Shown in pieces: positions 24,868 to 33,551 of a stretch of 47,552 nt of DNA. The first letter of the stretch is position 1. Each line of letters starts with the position of its first letter. The DNA is from Beijerinckiaceae bacterium (GTDB lineage: Bacteria > Pseudomonadota > Alphaproteobacteria > Rhizobiales > Beijerinckiaceae). The DNA is taken from positions 1 through 47,552 of the forward strand of contig CANCSY010000003.1 of the NCBI GenBank assembly GCA_947380915.1, written 5' to 3'. The notes beneath the pieces are model-generated. The model was not told where the DNA came from, ran no database searches, and saw only the letters and a list, made by a program, of their open reading frames with translations. A program made the translations under genes and the position numbers.

Positions 24868-25896
24868 TTAACGATCAAGGACCCTTTTAACGAGGTCTAT
24901 GACATCCGGAGGCGCGCTTGCTGCCTCCTTCAATATAGCCTCAACTTCCGCACCGGACACCGGATTGACCTCGATCTGGCTTCGATCGGCTTCTGCCCGA
25001 AACGCCGGATCAATCATGGTTGCCGCGAATGAATCCCGCAGGGTTTTGGCACGCTCCGGCGACAGGCCTGGAGGCGCTACGACAGGACGCCCAAGAGGCT
25101 CACGTGCAAGCAGGAAATCAAGAGCCTTTCGGTCAGTGGGATTCCTGACGAGGTCCTGAATGACGGGCAGATCCGGCGGCGCCCCGGGCAGATCTTTGTG
25201 CCCTGTCTTGAACAGGAGGTTGATTTTCTTGTCACGCAGCCAGTCAGGATGCGCGGCGAGAACCGAACTCCATGACCAGTAGGCGATGCCATCAAGCTCG
25301 CCAGTCTCCAGTTGCAATGAGGCTTCGGTGGTTTCGCGATAGCCCATGATGATCTTGAACTTCGTTCCCGCAAGATTGTTGAAGGCGCGCGGCATGATCT
25401 CGGAATCCGCGCCGGCGCCCGTCCCGGGAACCAGCAGCTCGATCTTCGTAAGGTCTTCAAACGTCTTGACCTTCGCCGTCATCCACGACAGCGCAACCGT
25501 CACCTCGCGGTTCATGCTGCCAATCCAATTGAGCTTCAAAGGATCGAAATTCACCTCGTTCTTGCCAAGGAGCGGCTCAAACGGCAACCCGCGTCCAATC
25601 ATTCCGATCGCGGCGCCATCTTTGGGTGCGATGCGGTTGATGTAGTCAACCAGTTTGAGGCCGCCGGCTCCCTGCATATATTGCACGATGACCGTGGGCT
25701 TGCCGGGAATGCTGTTGCCGAGATGACGCGCCAGGAGACGACTATAAACATCATAAGTCGAGCCGGCGCCCGAGAAGACATAAAGAGAAATCTGCTTGCC
25801 CCTGAAGAAGGATTCAGGGGTTTGTGCGAATGACCCGCCTGTCGTCAGCAACAAGCCAAGGGTTGATAGCGCAATGCGTCGGGAGAGGGACGTCAT
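24868..25896 (-). CDS. TctC/Bug-type periplasmic solute receptor (Bug5)
   Basis: This 342-residue receptor has a signal peptide ending GSFAQ (1-25). The ligand loops read FSGAGSTYDVYSR and YMQGAG (NMPGAG in most paralogs), so the first two loops are altered. APKDGA, WIGSMNRE (shared with Bug1), GYRETTEASLQLETGE and APPGLSPER follow. The ER-GE signature of the others is changed to ET-GE. The start is ATG at 25896 with GGAG six bases upstream; GTG at 25917 is an alternative that only lengthens the leader. It is divergent from Bug6 across 371 bases and convergent with the LLM gene. Confidence 0.86.
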   Translation of the reverse strand: MTSLSRRIALSTLGLLLTTGGSFAQTPESFFRGKQISLYVFSGAGSTYDVYSRLLARHLGNSIPGKPTVIVQYMQGAGGLKLVDYINRIAPKDGAAIGMIGRGLPFEPLLGKNEVNFDPLKLNWIGSMNREVTVALSWMTAKVKTFEDLTKIELLVPGTGAGADSEIMPRAFNNLAGTKFKIIMGYRETTEASLQLETGELDGIAYWSWSSVLAAHPDWLRDKKINLLFKTGHKDLPGAPPDLPVIQDLVRNPTDRKALDFLLAREPLGRPVVAPPGLSPERAKTLRDSFAATMIDPAFRAEADRSQIEVNPVSGAEVEAILKEAASAPPDVIDLVKRVLDR

Positions 25897-26267
25897 GAAA
25901 AACTCCGCGATCTTCACTGATCGTCTGGTGCATTGTGAACGAGAGGCCGCCTGAGGCGGCGCCGTTGGACGATCTCAAGTTAACCCCTGTCGGGCATCCC
26001 CTGCAAGCGACCTCATCGGGCCCACCCACTGGTCCTTCATCCCTGATCGGCGCTAAGCCAGTTCCTCTCCCCAAAGCGGCTTGGCAGAACCTGCTAGCGC
26101 CCGGACGCGCTTTGCTCTAACATTGAACGCTAACGGGTCAATGGGCGCCAAACAGCTCAGTCACCAGGCCAAGCCTCACGAGAGGGCGGCGGCTGCGTGT
26201 GTAGGTCGATAATGTGTTGCAAGTTTCTGTGCGAGCTAGAACGAAAATGTCAGCATGGGGGATGAAA
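25897..26267. other. Divergent intergenic region between Bug5 and Bug6
   Basis: No gene is supported. It holds a perfect small hairpin GCCGCC-TGA-GGCGGC at 25946-25960, near the start of Bug5, without a T-run. It presumably carries promoters for both receptors, but none is recognisable by eye. Confidence 0.4.
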
Positions 26268-27302
26268 ATGAACAAACTTTCCTTTGTCGCCGTTTTAGCT
26301 GCAGTGACGGCTTCATATTCGGCCCAGGCTCAATCCATCGAGGAATTTTATCGCGGCAAGGTCATCAATATGACGATCAGTTCAGGCGATGGGGGCACCA
26401 ACGACGCCTATGCTCGATTGATTGCGGAATTCCTTGGTAAGTTCATCCTTGGAAATCCGATAATCGTCCCGCGCAACATGCCCGGCGCTGGCGGATTGAG
26501 AGCGGTAAACCACTTGTATGAAGTAGCTTCCAAGGACGGATTATCCTACGGGATCGTGCAACGAGCCGTTGCGGTACAGCCTATTCTGGACGTTCAGTCA
26601 GCTAATTATGATCCCAGCAAATTCAACTGGATCGGAAGTACGGCGCGAGAAACATCTGTCGGAGTGGTCTGGAACGCCAATACTAAGGTGAGAACGATTC
26701 AGGAGGCCACCAAAACTGAAGTCATTGTCGGATCGAGCGGATTTGGTAATGACACCGGCGGCTTTCCCTTGGTGCTAAATCACTTTCTGGATACCAAATT
26801 CAAGCTGATCCACGGCTACAAGAGCGGGTCGGATATTTCACTCGCCATGGAGCGCGGCGAGATACACAGCCGTGTCGGCTGGTCATGGGGCAGCATTACG
26901 AGCCGGTCGGCTGATCTTTTGCGCGATAACAAAATTACCATCCTCATTCAAATGGGAGTTGAAAAGGCGGCCTCCCTGCCTGATACACCTCTTGTTCTGG
27001 ACTTGGCCAAGACGCCAGAAGATCGCGCCGCCATGGAATTGATCTTCACCGCCACTACAATCGGTTGGCCTTCTGTCATGCCTCCGGGCGTCCCTAAGGA
27101 TCGTGTCGCCGCTTTTCGTAAGGCCTACAATTCAATGGTAGCGAGCCCGGAATTCAAGTTTCAGGCTGACAAACGGAGTCTTGAACTGGATCCGCTTACC
27201 GGGGAAGAAATTGACAAGCTGATTACGAAGATCGTCAGCTTCCCGAGCCCAGTCATTGAACGTGCCCAACAGGCCCTCAAAGCAGTTGCAGGAAGCAAAT
27301 AG
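26268..27302 (+). CDS. TctC/Bug-type periplasmic solute receptor (Bug6)
   Basis: This 344-residue protein starts MNKLSFVAVLAAV with a signal peptide ending SAQAQ (about 22). The first loop reads SSGDGGTNDAYAR, in which GGTND replaces the GGGYD of its paralogs. NMPGAG, ASKDGL, WIGSTARE, GYKSGSDISLAMERGE and MPPGVPKDR follow. GGGGGAT is placed five bases before the ATG at 26268; a frame start at 26214 is less likely. It stands alone on the plus strand, with no enzyme gene attached. Confidence 0.86.
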   Translation: MNKLSFVAVLAAVTASYSAQAQSIEEFYRGKVINMTISSGDGGTNDAYARLIAEFLGKFILGNPIIVPRNMPGAGGLRAVNHLYEVASKDGLSYGIVQRAVAVQPILDVQSANYDPSKFNWIGSTARETSVGVVWNANTKVRTIQEATKTEVIVGSSGFGNDTGGFPLVLNHFLDTKFKLIHGYKSGSDISLAMERGEIHSRVGWSWGSITSRSADLLRDNKITILIQMGVEKAASLPDTPLVLDLAKTPEDRAAMELIFTATTIGWPSVMPPGVPKDRVAAFRKAYNSMVASPEFKFQADKRSLELDPLTGEEIDKLITKIVSFPSPVIERAQQALKAVAGSK

Positions 27303-28004
27303 AAGGCGATTCGTCAATGGACGCAGCCGAGCATGCCTTGGGCGGCGAATACTACTGGGATAACGACTGCAATATAGCTGGTGGGAGCGCGAAGTTCCCC
27401 CGAGGATCAAACTGGGCCCTCCTTGACGCCGCCCCACAGGGGAAGCTCAAAGGTCTAACAGGGGGTCGCCTGAACAGATCAATGATGGGCCTGAATAGAC
27501 CCACCCATCAGGAGATCCCGGTCACCTCCCAACGGATCTATGTTGAGCAGATTCCAGGTCCTGATCCTCGCGCCATAGAGATCTGCTAGATACGTCCAGG
27601 GAATTCTCGCGCGCAACATTAACAAGAAGCATAAAGCAAACCCAGCGCGATACGCATCTTTACAAGCTGGCATGGACCACATTGAACACATTACATTGGA
27701 TACCGGTTCACTCACGCCCAACCACGCGGAAAATAAAATGTTCGCACCTGTAATCTGAAACGTATTTTTAAAAAAAGCTGGATGCGTTTGTCACTCGACG
27801 ACCCCATACGGACCCCGACTTGACCTGATCCAGGATAAGAAACATGATCGGCCGTCAACTAGGGAAACAAGCAAGGTCGTCCGGATCGGGGTGGTCTCCC
27901 TGGCCAATTTCATTATAATATGAGCCTATGATCTGGAATAATTACAGACATACGGTTGGGGGATCCGGAATACAGAAAAAGCGCAAAGACGATGGGGGGA
28001 CAGC
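27303..28004. other. Long intergenic stretch between two receptor genes
   Basis: About 700 bases with no gene I can support. A frame on the minus strand (27479-27721) has no ribosome site and resembles no family I know. The last 100 bases contain TATAAT at 27914-27919 about 90 bases before the next start, without a matching -35. GGGGGGA at the end is the ribosome site of the next gene. Confidence 0.45.
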
Positions 28005-29069
28005 ATGGCGATTTCACGTACCTATTGGATAGGCCTCACCGCCATTCTCGGGCAAGCATTCATTGCGGGGCATACGTGGGCTCAAGAGCGCCCAGCCCTG
28101 GATCTGAATGCAATTGTTTCCTATTCCGGTCCAGACCGCACTGAAAAGCTTCTAGCCGAAGCACGAAAAGAGGGAGGCGCCACCCTTTACTCCTCGGCTA
28201 CGGTCGCAGATATGGCCGCGCACCTTTCAGCGTTTGAGCAGAAATATGGGCTCAAGATCACGCTTTGGCGGGGCGACTCCGAAGGCATCGCCCAACGCGC
28301 CATTACCGAGGCCCGCGGCGGGCGGTTTACCATGGACCTGGTTGAAACGTCCGGGGGCAATTTGGAAGCAATGCACCGCGAGGGCATACTTCAGGCTGTC
28401 ACCGCGCCCAGTCAGGCAGACATCATTCCCCAGGGCATACCTTCTCATCGCGCATATACAGCAACACGCCTGCAGATCCAGGCAAATGCCTACAATACCA
28501 ATTTAATCAAAAAAGATGACCTGCCCAAAACCTGGGCTGACCTCACAGAGGCGAAATGGAAGGGCAAACTCGGGATTGATCTGGATGATGGGGATTGGTT
28601 CGGCACGGTCATCAGTTCCATGAAAGATCCGAAGGGGCTCGATCTTTTCCGCAAAATTGTGACGACTAATGGGGTGTCCCTGCGTAAGGGCCATACGCTT
28701 CTGGCAAATCTCACAGCGTCCGGCGAAGTGCCGATGAGCATCGCCATTTATGAATACAAGATCCAGCAGATGAAAATGGCCGGAGCCCCGGTCGATTTCT
28801 TCTATCTTGACCCTCTGGTGGTCCATCCGGTAGGAATTGGCATAGCCAAACGGGCCCCCCATCCCTACACAGCCGCCCTCTTTTTTGATTTCATTCTCTC
28901 TGAAGGGCAAAAAATATATCTTGAGCAGCAATCCTATCCGTCGAACGTCAAGGTGAAGCCGCTTCCGCAGGGGATCGAACTCCACTTCATCGATTTTTCG
29001 AAGGCTTTGGATGAACAGAATAGCTGGCAACGGACCTTCAAGGAGACGTTCAACTCCAAGCCGCGCTGA
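28005..29069 (+). CDS. Family-1 ABC solute-binding protein, iron(III)/AfuA-type
   Basis: This 354-residue exported receptor has a signal peptide of about 26 residues (GHTWAQ). The mature part includes LLAEARKEGGATLYSS, AFEQKYGLKITLWRGDSEGIAQR and KTWADLTEAKWKGKLGIDLDDGDWF, the pattern of SBP_bac_1/SBP_bac_8 proteins for iron(III), polyamines or small organic anions. Tyrosine ligands of iron-binding types were not securely placed, so an organic ligand is equally likely. No permease or ATPase lies beside it, unlike usual iron operons, so it is an orphan. GGGGGGA stands before the ATG. It converges on Bug7. Confidence 0.83.
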   Translation: MAISRTYWIGLTAILGQAFIAGHTWAQERPALDLNAIVSYSGPDRTEKLLAEARKEGGATLYSSATVADMAAHLSAFEQKYGLKITLWRGDSEGIAQRAITEARGGRFTMDLVETSGGNLEAMHREGILQAVTAPSQADIIPQGIPSHRAYTATRLQIQANAYNTNLIKKDDLPKTWADLTEAKWKGKLGIDLDDGDWFGTVISSMKDPKGLDLFRKIVTTNGVSLRKGHTLLANLTASGEVPMSIAIYEYKIQQMKMAGAPVDFFYLDPLVVHPVGIGIAKRAPHPYTAALFFDFILSEGQKIYLEQQSYPSNVKVKPLPQGIELHFIDFSKALDEQNSWQRTFKETFNSKPR

Positions 29070-29167
29070 TAGCTCCAAGAATTGGGGCCCCCGCCCAAAA
29101 GGCCGCTAACTTTTCGGTGACGGTTGGCATCTCTGATTGACGCCACCCGCCCTGGGACATTTCGCCC

Positions 29168-30181
29168 TTAGTCGTAAATTTCCTTCGCTTTGGCCACGAC
29201 AGCGGGTGAAGCCGTCATGATTCTGTTGACGATTCCGTCAGCTTCTTCGCCGGTGAGAGGTTGTATGGCGCTTCGCGCTCTTTGTGATTCAGTGATAAAA
29301 GCGGGATCTTTCATCGTGTCATTAAAGGCCTTTCGCAAGTCAGCGAGCCTGTCGGTGGGAACCTCCCCCGACACCACGAAGGACCGCCCCAGCTCGTCTG
29401 GCGCATTGAGGAGTTCGAGCAGGTCCTTTTGCTGCTGGGTGGCGGCGAAGTCCTCGATCCATTTAGCGCTTTCGGGGACTTCCGGCGCTTTTACTTTGTT
29501 AAAGCGGACGAAGGGATGAACTTTTTTGTCGCGCAGCCAATCGGCGGGAACACTGCTCATGTCGCCGCAATCTCCATCAAGCTCGCCGCGCTCTATTGCA
29601 ATACGCTTTTCTGCGCTGCCGGGAAAGCCTAAGACCTGCTTCACCGGCGCCCCAAACACCTGACGCAGGATCGCTCCATTGACGTAATTACCCGAACCCT
29701 TGGCAGTGCCGCCTAATACAAACTCTTTGCGCTGCATTAGGTCTTTCCAACTCGACACCCCAGTGGCGCCGTATCCGTAGCAGACACGGAAATCGGGCGT
29801 GGCGATGCCTACCCACGCAAACTTTCGGAAGTCCAGCTTGATCATGTCAGGCTGAATGATCGATTGAGTGAGCAGCCCAGGGTTAAAGATTACCATTACG
29901 GTGCCGTCTTTCGGCTGCGTCATGTTAACGGAGCGAGCCGCTAAAAGGCTTCCGGCGCCGGGCATGTTCTGAACGGACATGTTAGGGCGACCAAGTATAT
30001 GATTAGGCATGAAACGGGCGAGGAGCCTGGCGTAGACGTCATAGCCACCCCCAGCGGTGAAGCCGACGAGCAAGGAAATCGTCTTGCCTTTGTAGAACTC
30101 ATCGGCTCTAGCGGGCATCGGCGCGGCGGCCAGAATGCCCATGAGGAGAGATGCAGACAGTCGCGAATGAGACATGAACAT
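29168..30181 (-). CDS. TctC/Bug-type periplasmic solute receptor (Bug7)
   Basis: This 337-residue receptor has a signal peptide ending MPARA (about 26). Motifs are FYKGK, FTAGGGYDVYAR, NMPGAG, QPKDGT, RVCYGYGATGV, GFPGSAEKRIAIERGE and DGDCGD. The last four features are nearly the same as in Bug4, so the two come from one duplication. AGAGG lies five bases before the ATG at 30181; a GTG at 30187 has no proper spacing. It lies downstream of the TcuA-like flavoprotein gene on the same strand, 185 bases apart, with a stem-loop between. Confidence 0.87.
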   Translation of the reverse strand: MFMSHSRLSASLLMGILAAAPMPARADEFYKGKTISLLVGFTAGGGYDVYARLLARFMPNHILGRPNMSVQNMPGAGSLLAARSVNMTQPKDGTVMVIFNPGLLTQSIIQPDMIKLDFRKFAWVGIATPDFRVCYGYGATGVSSWKDLMQRKEFVLGGTAKGSGNYVNGAILRQVFGAPVKQVLGFPGSAEKRIAIERGELDGDCGDMSSVPADWLRDKKVHPFVRFNKVKAPEVPESAKWIEDFAATQQQKDLLELLNAPDELGRSFVVSGEVPTDRLADLRKAFNDTMKDPAFITESQRARSAIQPLTGEEADGIVNRIMTASPAVVAKAKEIYD

Positions 30182-30253
30182 TTGCACCTCTCACTATGCT
30201 CCAGTTTTAAAAACAGCCCTCTCAACTGCGCAACAGGATAGAAACGTTACGGC

Positions 30254-30292
30254 TGCAAGGGTTGTCCCATTCTTTCGATCACCACCCTTGCA
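30254..30292 (-). repeat. Stem-loop between the flavoprotein gene and Bug7
   Basis: TGCAAGGGT (30254-30262) and ACCCTTGCA (30284-30292) form perfect 9-base arms around 21 bases. On the minus transcript the structure sits after the flavoprotein gene and before Bug7. No T-run follows it, so it could be an intercistronic stability or attenuation element. Confidence 0.45.
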
Positions 30293-30366
30293 CCACGAAA
30301 TCGCGCCGTCCTGTGCTATCTTGAGACGGTGGCGAAAAAATCGTCTCTATGCCTTAAATTGGTCTA

Positions 30367-31875
30367 TCAGCCTGTAACGATGCCTAAAGACTTGGGTATT
30401 CCCGGAGCTTTGGCCGAATTGGCGACCGATGCCGCATGAAGCCCCGCCAAGCGTCCGAATACGGCGCTTCGAAGCACTGATGTGGACCCCGTGTAAGCGC
30501 GCTGATACAGGCCAACCGTTTCACCTGCGGCATATAAACCGGAAATGATTTTTGCATCCTGATCCAATATCTGTGCGTTCGTGTTCACCTTCAGTCCCCC
30601 GAAGGTAAAGCAAATGCCGGAGATGATCGGATAGGCCCGAAATGGAGGCTTTACGATCGGTCGTGCGTGATTGGACTTCGGGATCATAAGGCCTGAAGTC
30701 GCCAGTCCGTCCAGTTGGAATGGATTGAAGGCTGCTGAATTTGGACAAGCCACATTAAACGCCTCTATGGTCGCCATAGCAGGTTTGATGGCAATCTGGA
30801 GCCGCGCAAAAAGCTCAGGCAGGTTCTCTGCCTCCACCGGAGGAATCTCGGATCTGACCGATGTTCGCCAACGGGGAATATCTTCTACTTGCGCGTCGAA
30901 AACTGCAAAGGCGGTGCCGTCAATCTGATCCGCGATTGTTCGCGCGATGTAATCAGAACTAGCGCTTACCGACCCCGGCGCCTCATCCAGAAAGCGCTCA
31001 CCCTTCGTATTGAACAATACCCCGTAGGGATAGACGAAAACGACAGGGTCTGGTTGACGCGAGCGTGGATCGAGAGGTTCGGCGTGATACGAGCCGAATT
31101 CGCCAGCGGGAGCAGCGCCCGCTGCAAGGGCCATGCGGATGCCCTCGCCCTTATTATAATAACCGCCGCGTGCGACCGGTCGGATGTGGCGTGCTCGCGG
31201 CCCGAGATAGTATGTCAGCATCTCGCTGTTGCCCTGGAACCCGCCAGAGGCCAGAACCACGCCTCCCGCCGCAAATTCACATCGCTCGCCGGCAGGGCCA
31301 ACTGCTACAACTCCGCTAATGTGTCCAGAATCGCCTCGTAAAAAATCCGTTGCTGTAGTGCGATAGAATATTTTCGCTCCGAGACTTCTGGCCTCGGCTG
31401 AGAGGCGCTCGATGATTGCGAGGCCGCCTCCATCCGGATAAATTCTCTTTGTGTCTTGCGTGAACTTATAGCTCGATTGAGGCCCAAACCGGAGGCCAAA
31501 CGATTTGAGCCACTGGATTGTTGGGGGCACATTCGAAGCGAAATGGGCTATAAGTTCAGGATCTGCGAAGGGATGGGATTTCACGTAATCCGGCCAACCA
31601 GCGTATTCCCGACTCACTTCAGCGACAATGTTCGGATCCAAATTGAGACTCGCATTACGCGCAAAGAATTCTTCGAAGTCATCCGACACTTCTGAGTCAT
31701 TATTCATACGGAGCGCAGCACCAGTCCAGCGACTATTTCCTCCGTAGTCGTCCTCTCCAGCACGTTCGAGAAGATGCACCGCGCTACCTGCCTGAAGCGC
31801 CGATACCGCAGCACTGAGACCGGCGATCCCGCAGCCAATTACAACCACGTCCGAGCGATAATTGCTGGTGCTCAT
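30367..31875 (-). CDS. FAD-dependent tricarballylate dehydrogenase (TcuA)-like flavoprotein
   Basis: This 502-residue enzyme belongs to the fumarate reductase/succinate dehydrogenase flavoprotein group. The FAD-binding motif VVVIGCGIAGLSAA lies at 10-23, GGNSRW follows near 46-51, and a GVVLASGGFQGN strand near 207 and LYAAGETVG near 454 close the flavin site. In Salmonella, as I recall, TcuA oxidises tricarballylate to cis-aconitate, and several homologues act on other carboxylates. 3-oxosteroid dehydrogenase-like members are the alternative. Upstream of its ATG are two copies of a 15-base repeat (31911-31940). Its location before a TctC/Bug receptor on the same strand fits an oxidised di- or tricarboxylate substrate. 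Confidence 0.84.
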   Translation of the reverse strand: MSTSNYRSDVVVIGCGIAGLSAAVSALQAGSAVHLLERAGEDDYGGNSRWTGAALRMNNDSEVSDDFEEFFARNASLNLDPNIVAEVSREYAGWPDYVKSHPFADPELIAHFASNVPPTIQWLKSFGLRFGPQSSYKFTQDTKRIYPDGGGLAIIERLSAEARSLGAKIFYRTTATDFLRGDSGHISGVVAVGPAGERCEFAAGGVVLASGGFQGNSEMLTYYLGPRARHIRPVARGGYYNKGEGIRMALAAGAAPAGEFGSYHAEPLDPRSRQPDPVVFVYPYGVLFNTKGERFLDEAPGSVSASSDYIARTIADQIDGTAFAVFDAQVEDIPRWRTSVRSEIPPVEAENLPELFARLQIAIKPAMATIEAFNVACPNSAAFNPFQLDGLATSGLMIPKSNHARPIVKPPFRAYPIISGICFTFGGLKVNTNAQILDQDAKIISGLYAAGETVGLYQRAYTGSTSVLRSAVFGRLAGLHAASVANSAKAPGIPKSLGIVTG

Positions 31876-32435
31876 GGTTACTCCCTGTCATATCTTCTTT
31901 GATCGACGTTTTACACATTGATGACTTACACATTGACGACGGCATTCGCGCAAGGGTGGCCCAATTACTGTTTGTTGGCAAGTAGGATCAAACCTTCATC
32001 GCGCTACCGCCTTAACTGCCAGACCATTACCGCAAGTGCGGGGCAGTCCCAGTGAAAATAATTGCAAGAATCAATCAAATTTCAGAAGCACGCAAGAATT
32101 TTATATTCAGTCTGCAATCTCCTCTCGACAGAATTGCTCCGCAATATTCCCCCCCTTTCGGAAGTCTACCAAAAAATCCTGATCCTAGTTGTCGCTTTAT
32201 TCCGCCGATCAGCAGGGCGAAATGGACTTTGCAAAGTTTCGGCCAGCGGTAAGTCACCCGGCAGTTCAACCTCGAATCCCTGCGCCCCGAACGACAAAAG
32301 CCTTCTGCGGCATGGGCGTAATCCCGCGGCCACGATGGGTTTTCGCACGCTACTTGGCCGATAGCACGCACCCCGTTTTCAAATCTGCTTGGTTGTGCGA
32401 CAATTCCGAAAACATGGAAGTTGGGGGGAAACTAG
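31876..32435. other. Divergent intergenic region upstream of the flavoprotein gene and Bug8
   Basis: No gene is supported in these 560 bases. It carries the tandem repeat at 31911-31940. GGGGGGAA just before Bug8 is its ribosome site. Confidence 0.4.
31911..31940. repeat. Tandem 15-base repeat upstream of the TcuA-like gene
   Basis: TTACACATTGATGAC (31911-31925) is followed at once by TTACACATTGACGAC (31926-31940), 14 of 15 identical. It begins 36 bases before the flavoprotein gene's start on the minus strand. The placement suits a direct-repeat regulator site, though a simple tandem duplication is also possible. Confidence 0.6.
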
Positions 32436-33467
32436 ATGCTCAAGCTTTGCGGGAAAACCGCGCTGGTCGCAGTCATGGTCGCTGCAGTTGCCAGTCCTGC
32501 CCATGCGCAGACGGATGAAGCCGCTTTCTACAAGGGCAAGCAGGTCAGTCTTGTCATTGCTGCCGCTGTTGGCGGCGGCTACGATCTCTACGCCAGATTG
32601 GTGGCGCGCCATCTTGGCAAGCATATTCCCGGCGCTCCCAATGTCGTTCCCCAGAACATGATCGGCGCCGGAGGCAATACGGGCGCGGGCTTCATTTTCA
32701 ACACTGCGCCGAAAGATGGCACGGCGATTGGCGCGGCGACCGCTGGCGTGGTGCTCGACGCCATCCTGCTCGACAAGGCCCGTATCAATCACGATCCCCG
32801 TAAATTCAAATGGCTTGGCAGCGCATCGACAGAAGCCCCTATGTGCGTTCTCAACAAGGATGCAGCCGCCAATTCCTTCGATGAAATCTTCCAGAAAGAA
32901 ACGCTTCTGGGCGTCAGCGGCGGCACCACACGCGATTATCCGCAATTGATGAACAAGGTGCTGGGCACGAAGTTCAAACTCATCACCGGGTATCCCGGCA
33001 CACGCGAAGTACATATGGCTATGGAACGCAAGGAGGTCGATGGCGTCTGCGGCATGGGCTTCAGTTCCATCCAGTCGCAACGTCCCGAATGGCTGAAACA
33101 GGATACGGTTAAATTTGTAGTCCAGGAAGGCTCCATAAAACTGCCAGACTTGCAGGCGCTTAAAGTTCCCCTTTCGATCGACTATGCGAAAACCGACGAC
33201 CAGAAGAAAGTAATGGGCCTTCTTTATACGCAAAACACCTATATGCGGCCCTTCATGGCGCCGCCGGAAACGCCTGACGGGCGGGTGGCGGCGCTACGAG
33301 TGGCCTTCATGCAAACCATGAAAGATCCGGAATTGCTGGCGGAAGCCGCGAAAGCCCGCTTGGTGGTCGATGCGCGCTCCGGTCAGGAACTGAGCGAGGC
33401 TGTCGATTACATCTTCGCCCTGCCAAAGTCGAGCCATGACCTTTTGCGGCAGGCTTTGATCGAGTAA
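32436..33467 (+). CDS. TctC/Bug-type periplasmic solute receptor (Bug8)
   Basis: This 343-residue receptor has a signal peptide ending SPAHAQ (about 25). The ligand loops are AAVGGGYDLYAR and NMIGAG (I where the others have P), then APKDGT, GYPGTREVHMAMERKE and APPETPDGR. ERKE departs from the ERGE consensus. GGGGGGAA lies before the ATG. It lies divergent to the TcuA-like gene and convergent with Bug9, with no enzyme gene of its own. The C-terminus (residues 330-343) is regular and the gene is intact. Confidence 0.87.
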   Translation: MLKLCGKTALVAVMVAAVASPAHAQTDEAAFYKGKQVSLVIAAAVGGGYDLYARLVARHLGKHIPGAPNVVPQNMIGAGGNTGAGFIFNTAPKDGTAIGAATAGVVLDAILLDKARINHDPRKFKWLGSASTEAPMCVLNKDAAANSFDEIFQKETLLGVSGGTTRDYPQLMNKVLGTKFKLITGYPGTREVHMAMERKEVDGVCGMGFSSIQSQRPEWLKQDTVKFVVQEGSIKLPDLQALKVPLSIDYAKTDDQKKVMGLLYTQNTYMRPFMAPPETPDGRVAALRVAFMQTMKDPELLAEAAKARLVVDARSGQELSEAVDYIFALPKSSHDLLRQALIE

Positions 33468-33551
33468 CAGGTAGGTTTGCGACGCATTCGAGGCAAGAGA
33501 GAGAAACATGAAGTCCGCTATGCGTCGAAATTTTTCCTCATAAAGATTGCG

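Noticed and set aside
25946..25960. GCCGCC-TGA-GGCGGC hairpin as a terminator
   Set aside because: No T-run follows on either strand and it lies between divergent starts, where a terminator has no purpose.
27479..27721. Minus-strand frame of 80 codons
   Set aside because: Composition looks protein-like, but there is no ribosome site, no family resemblance and no conserved context.
27914..27919. TATAAT as the promoter of the iron-type receptor gene
   Set aside because: The -35 position has no resemblance to the consensus and the distance to the start is about 90 bases.
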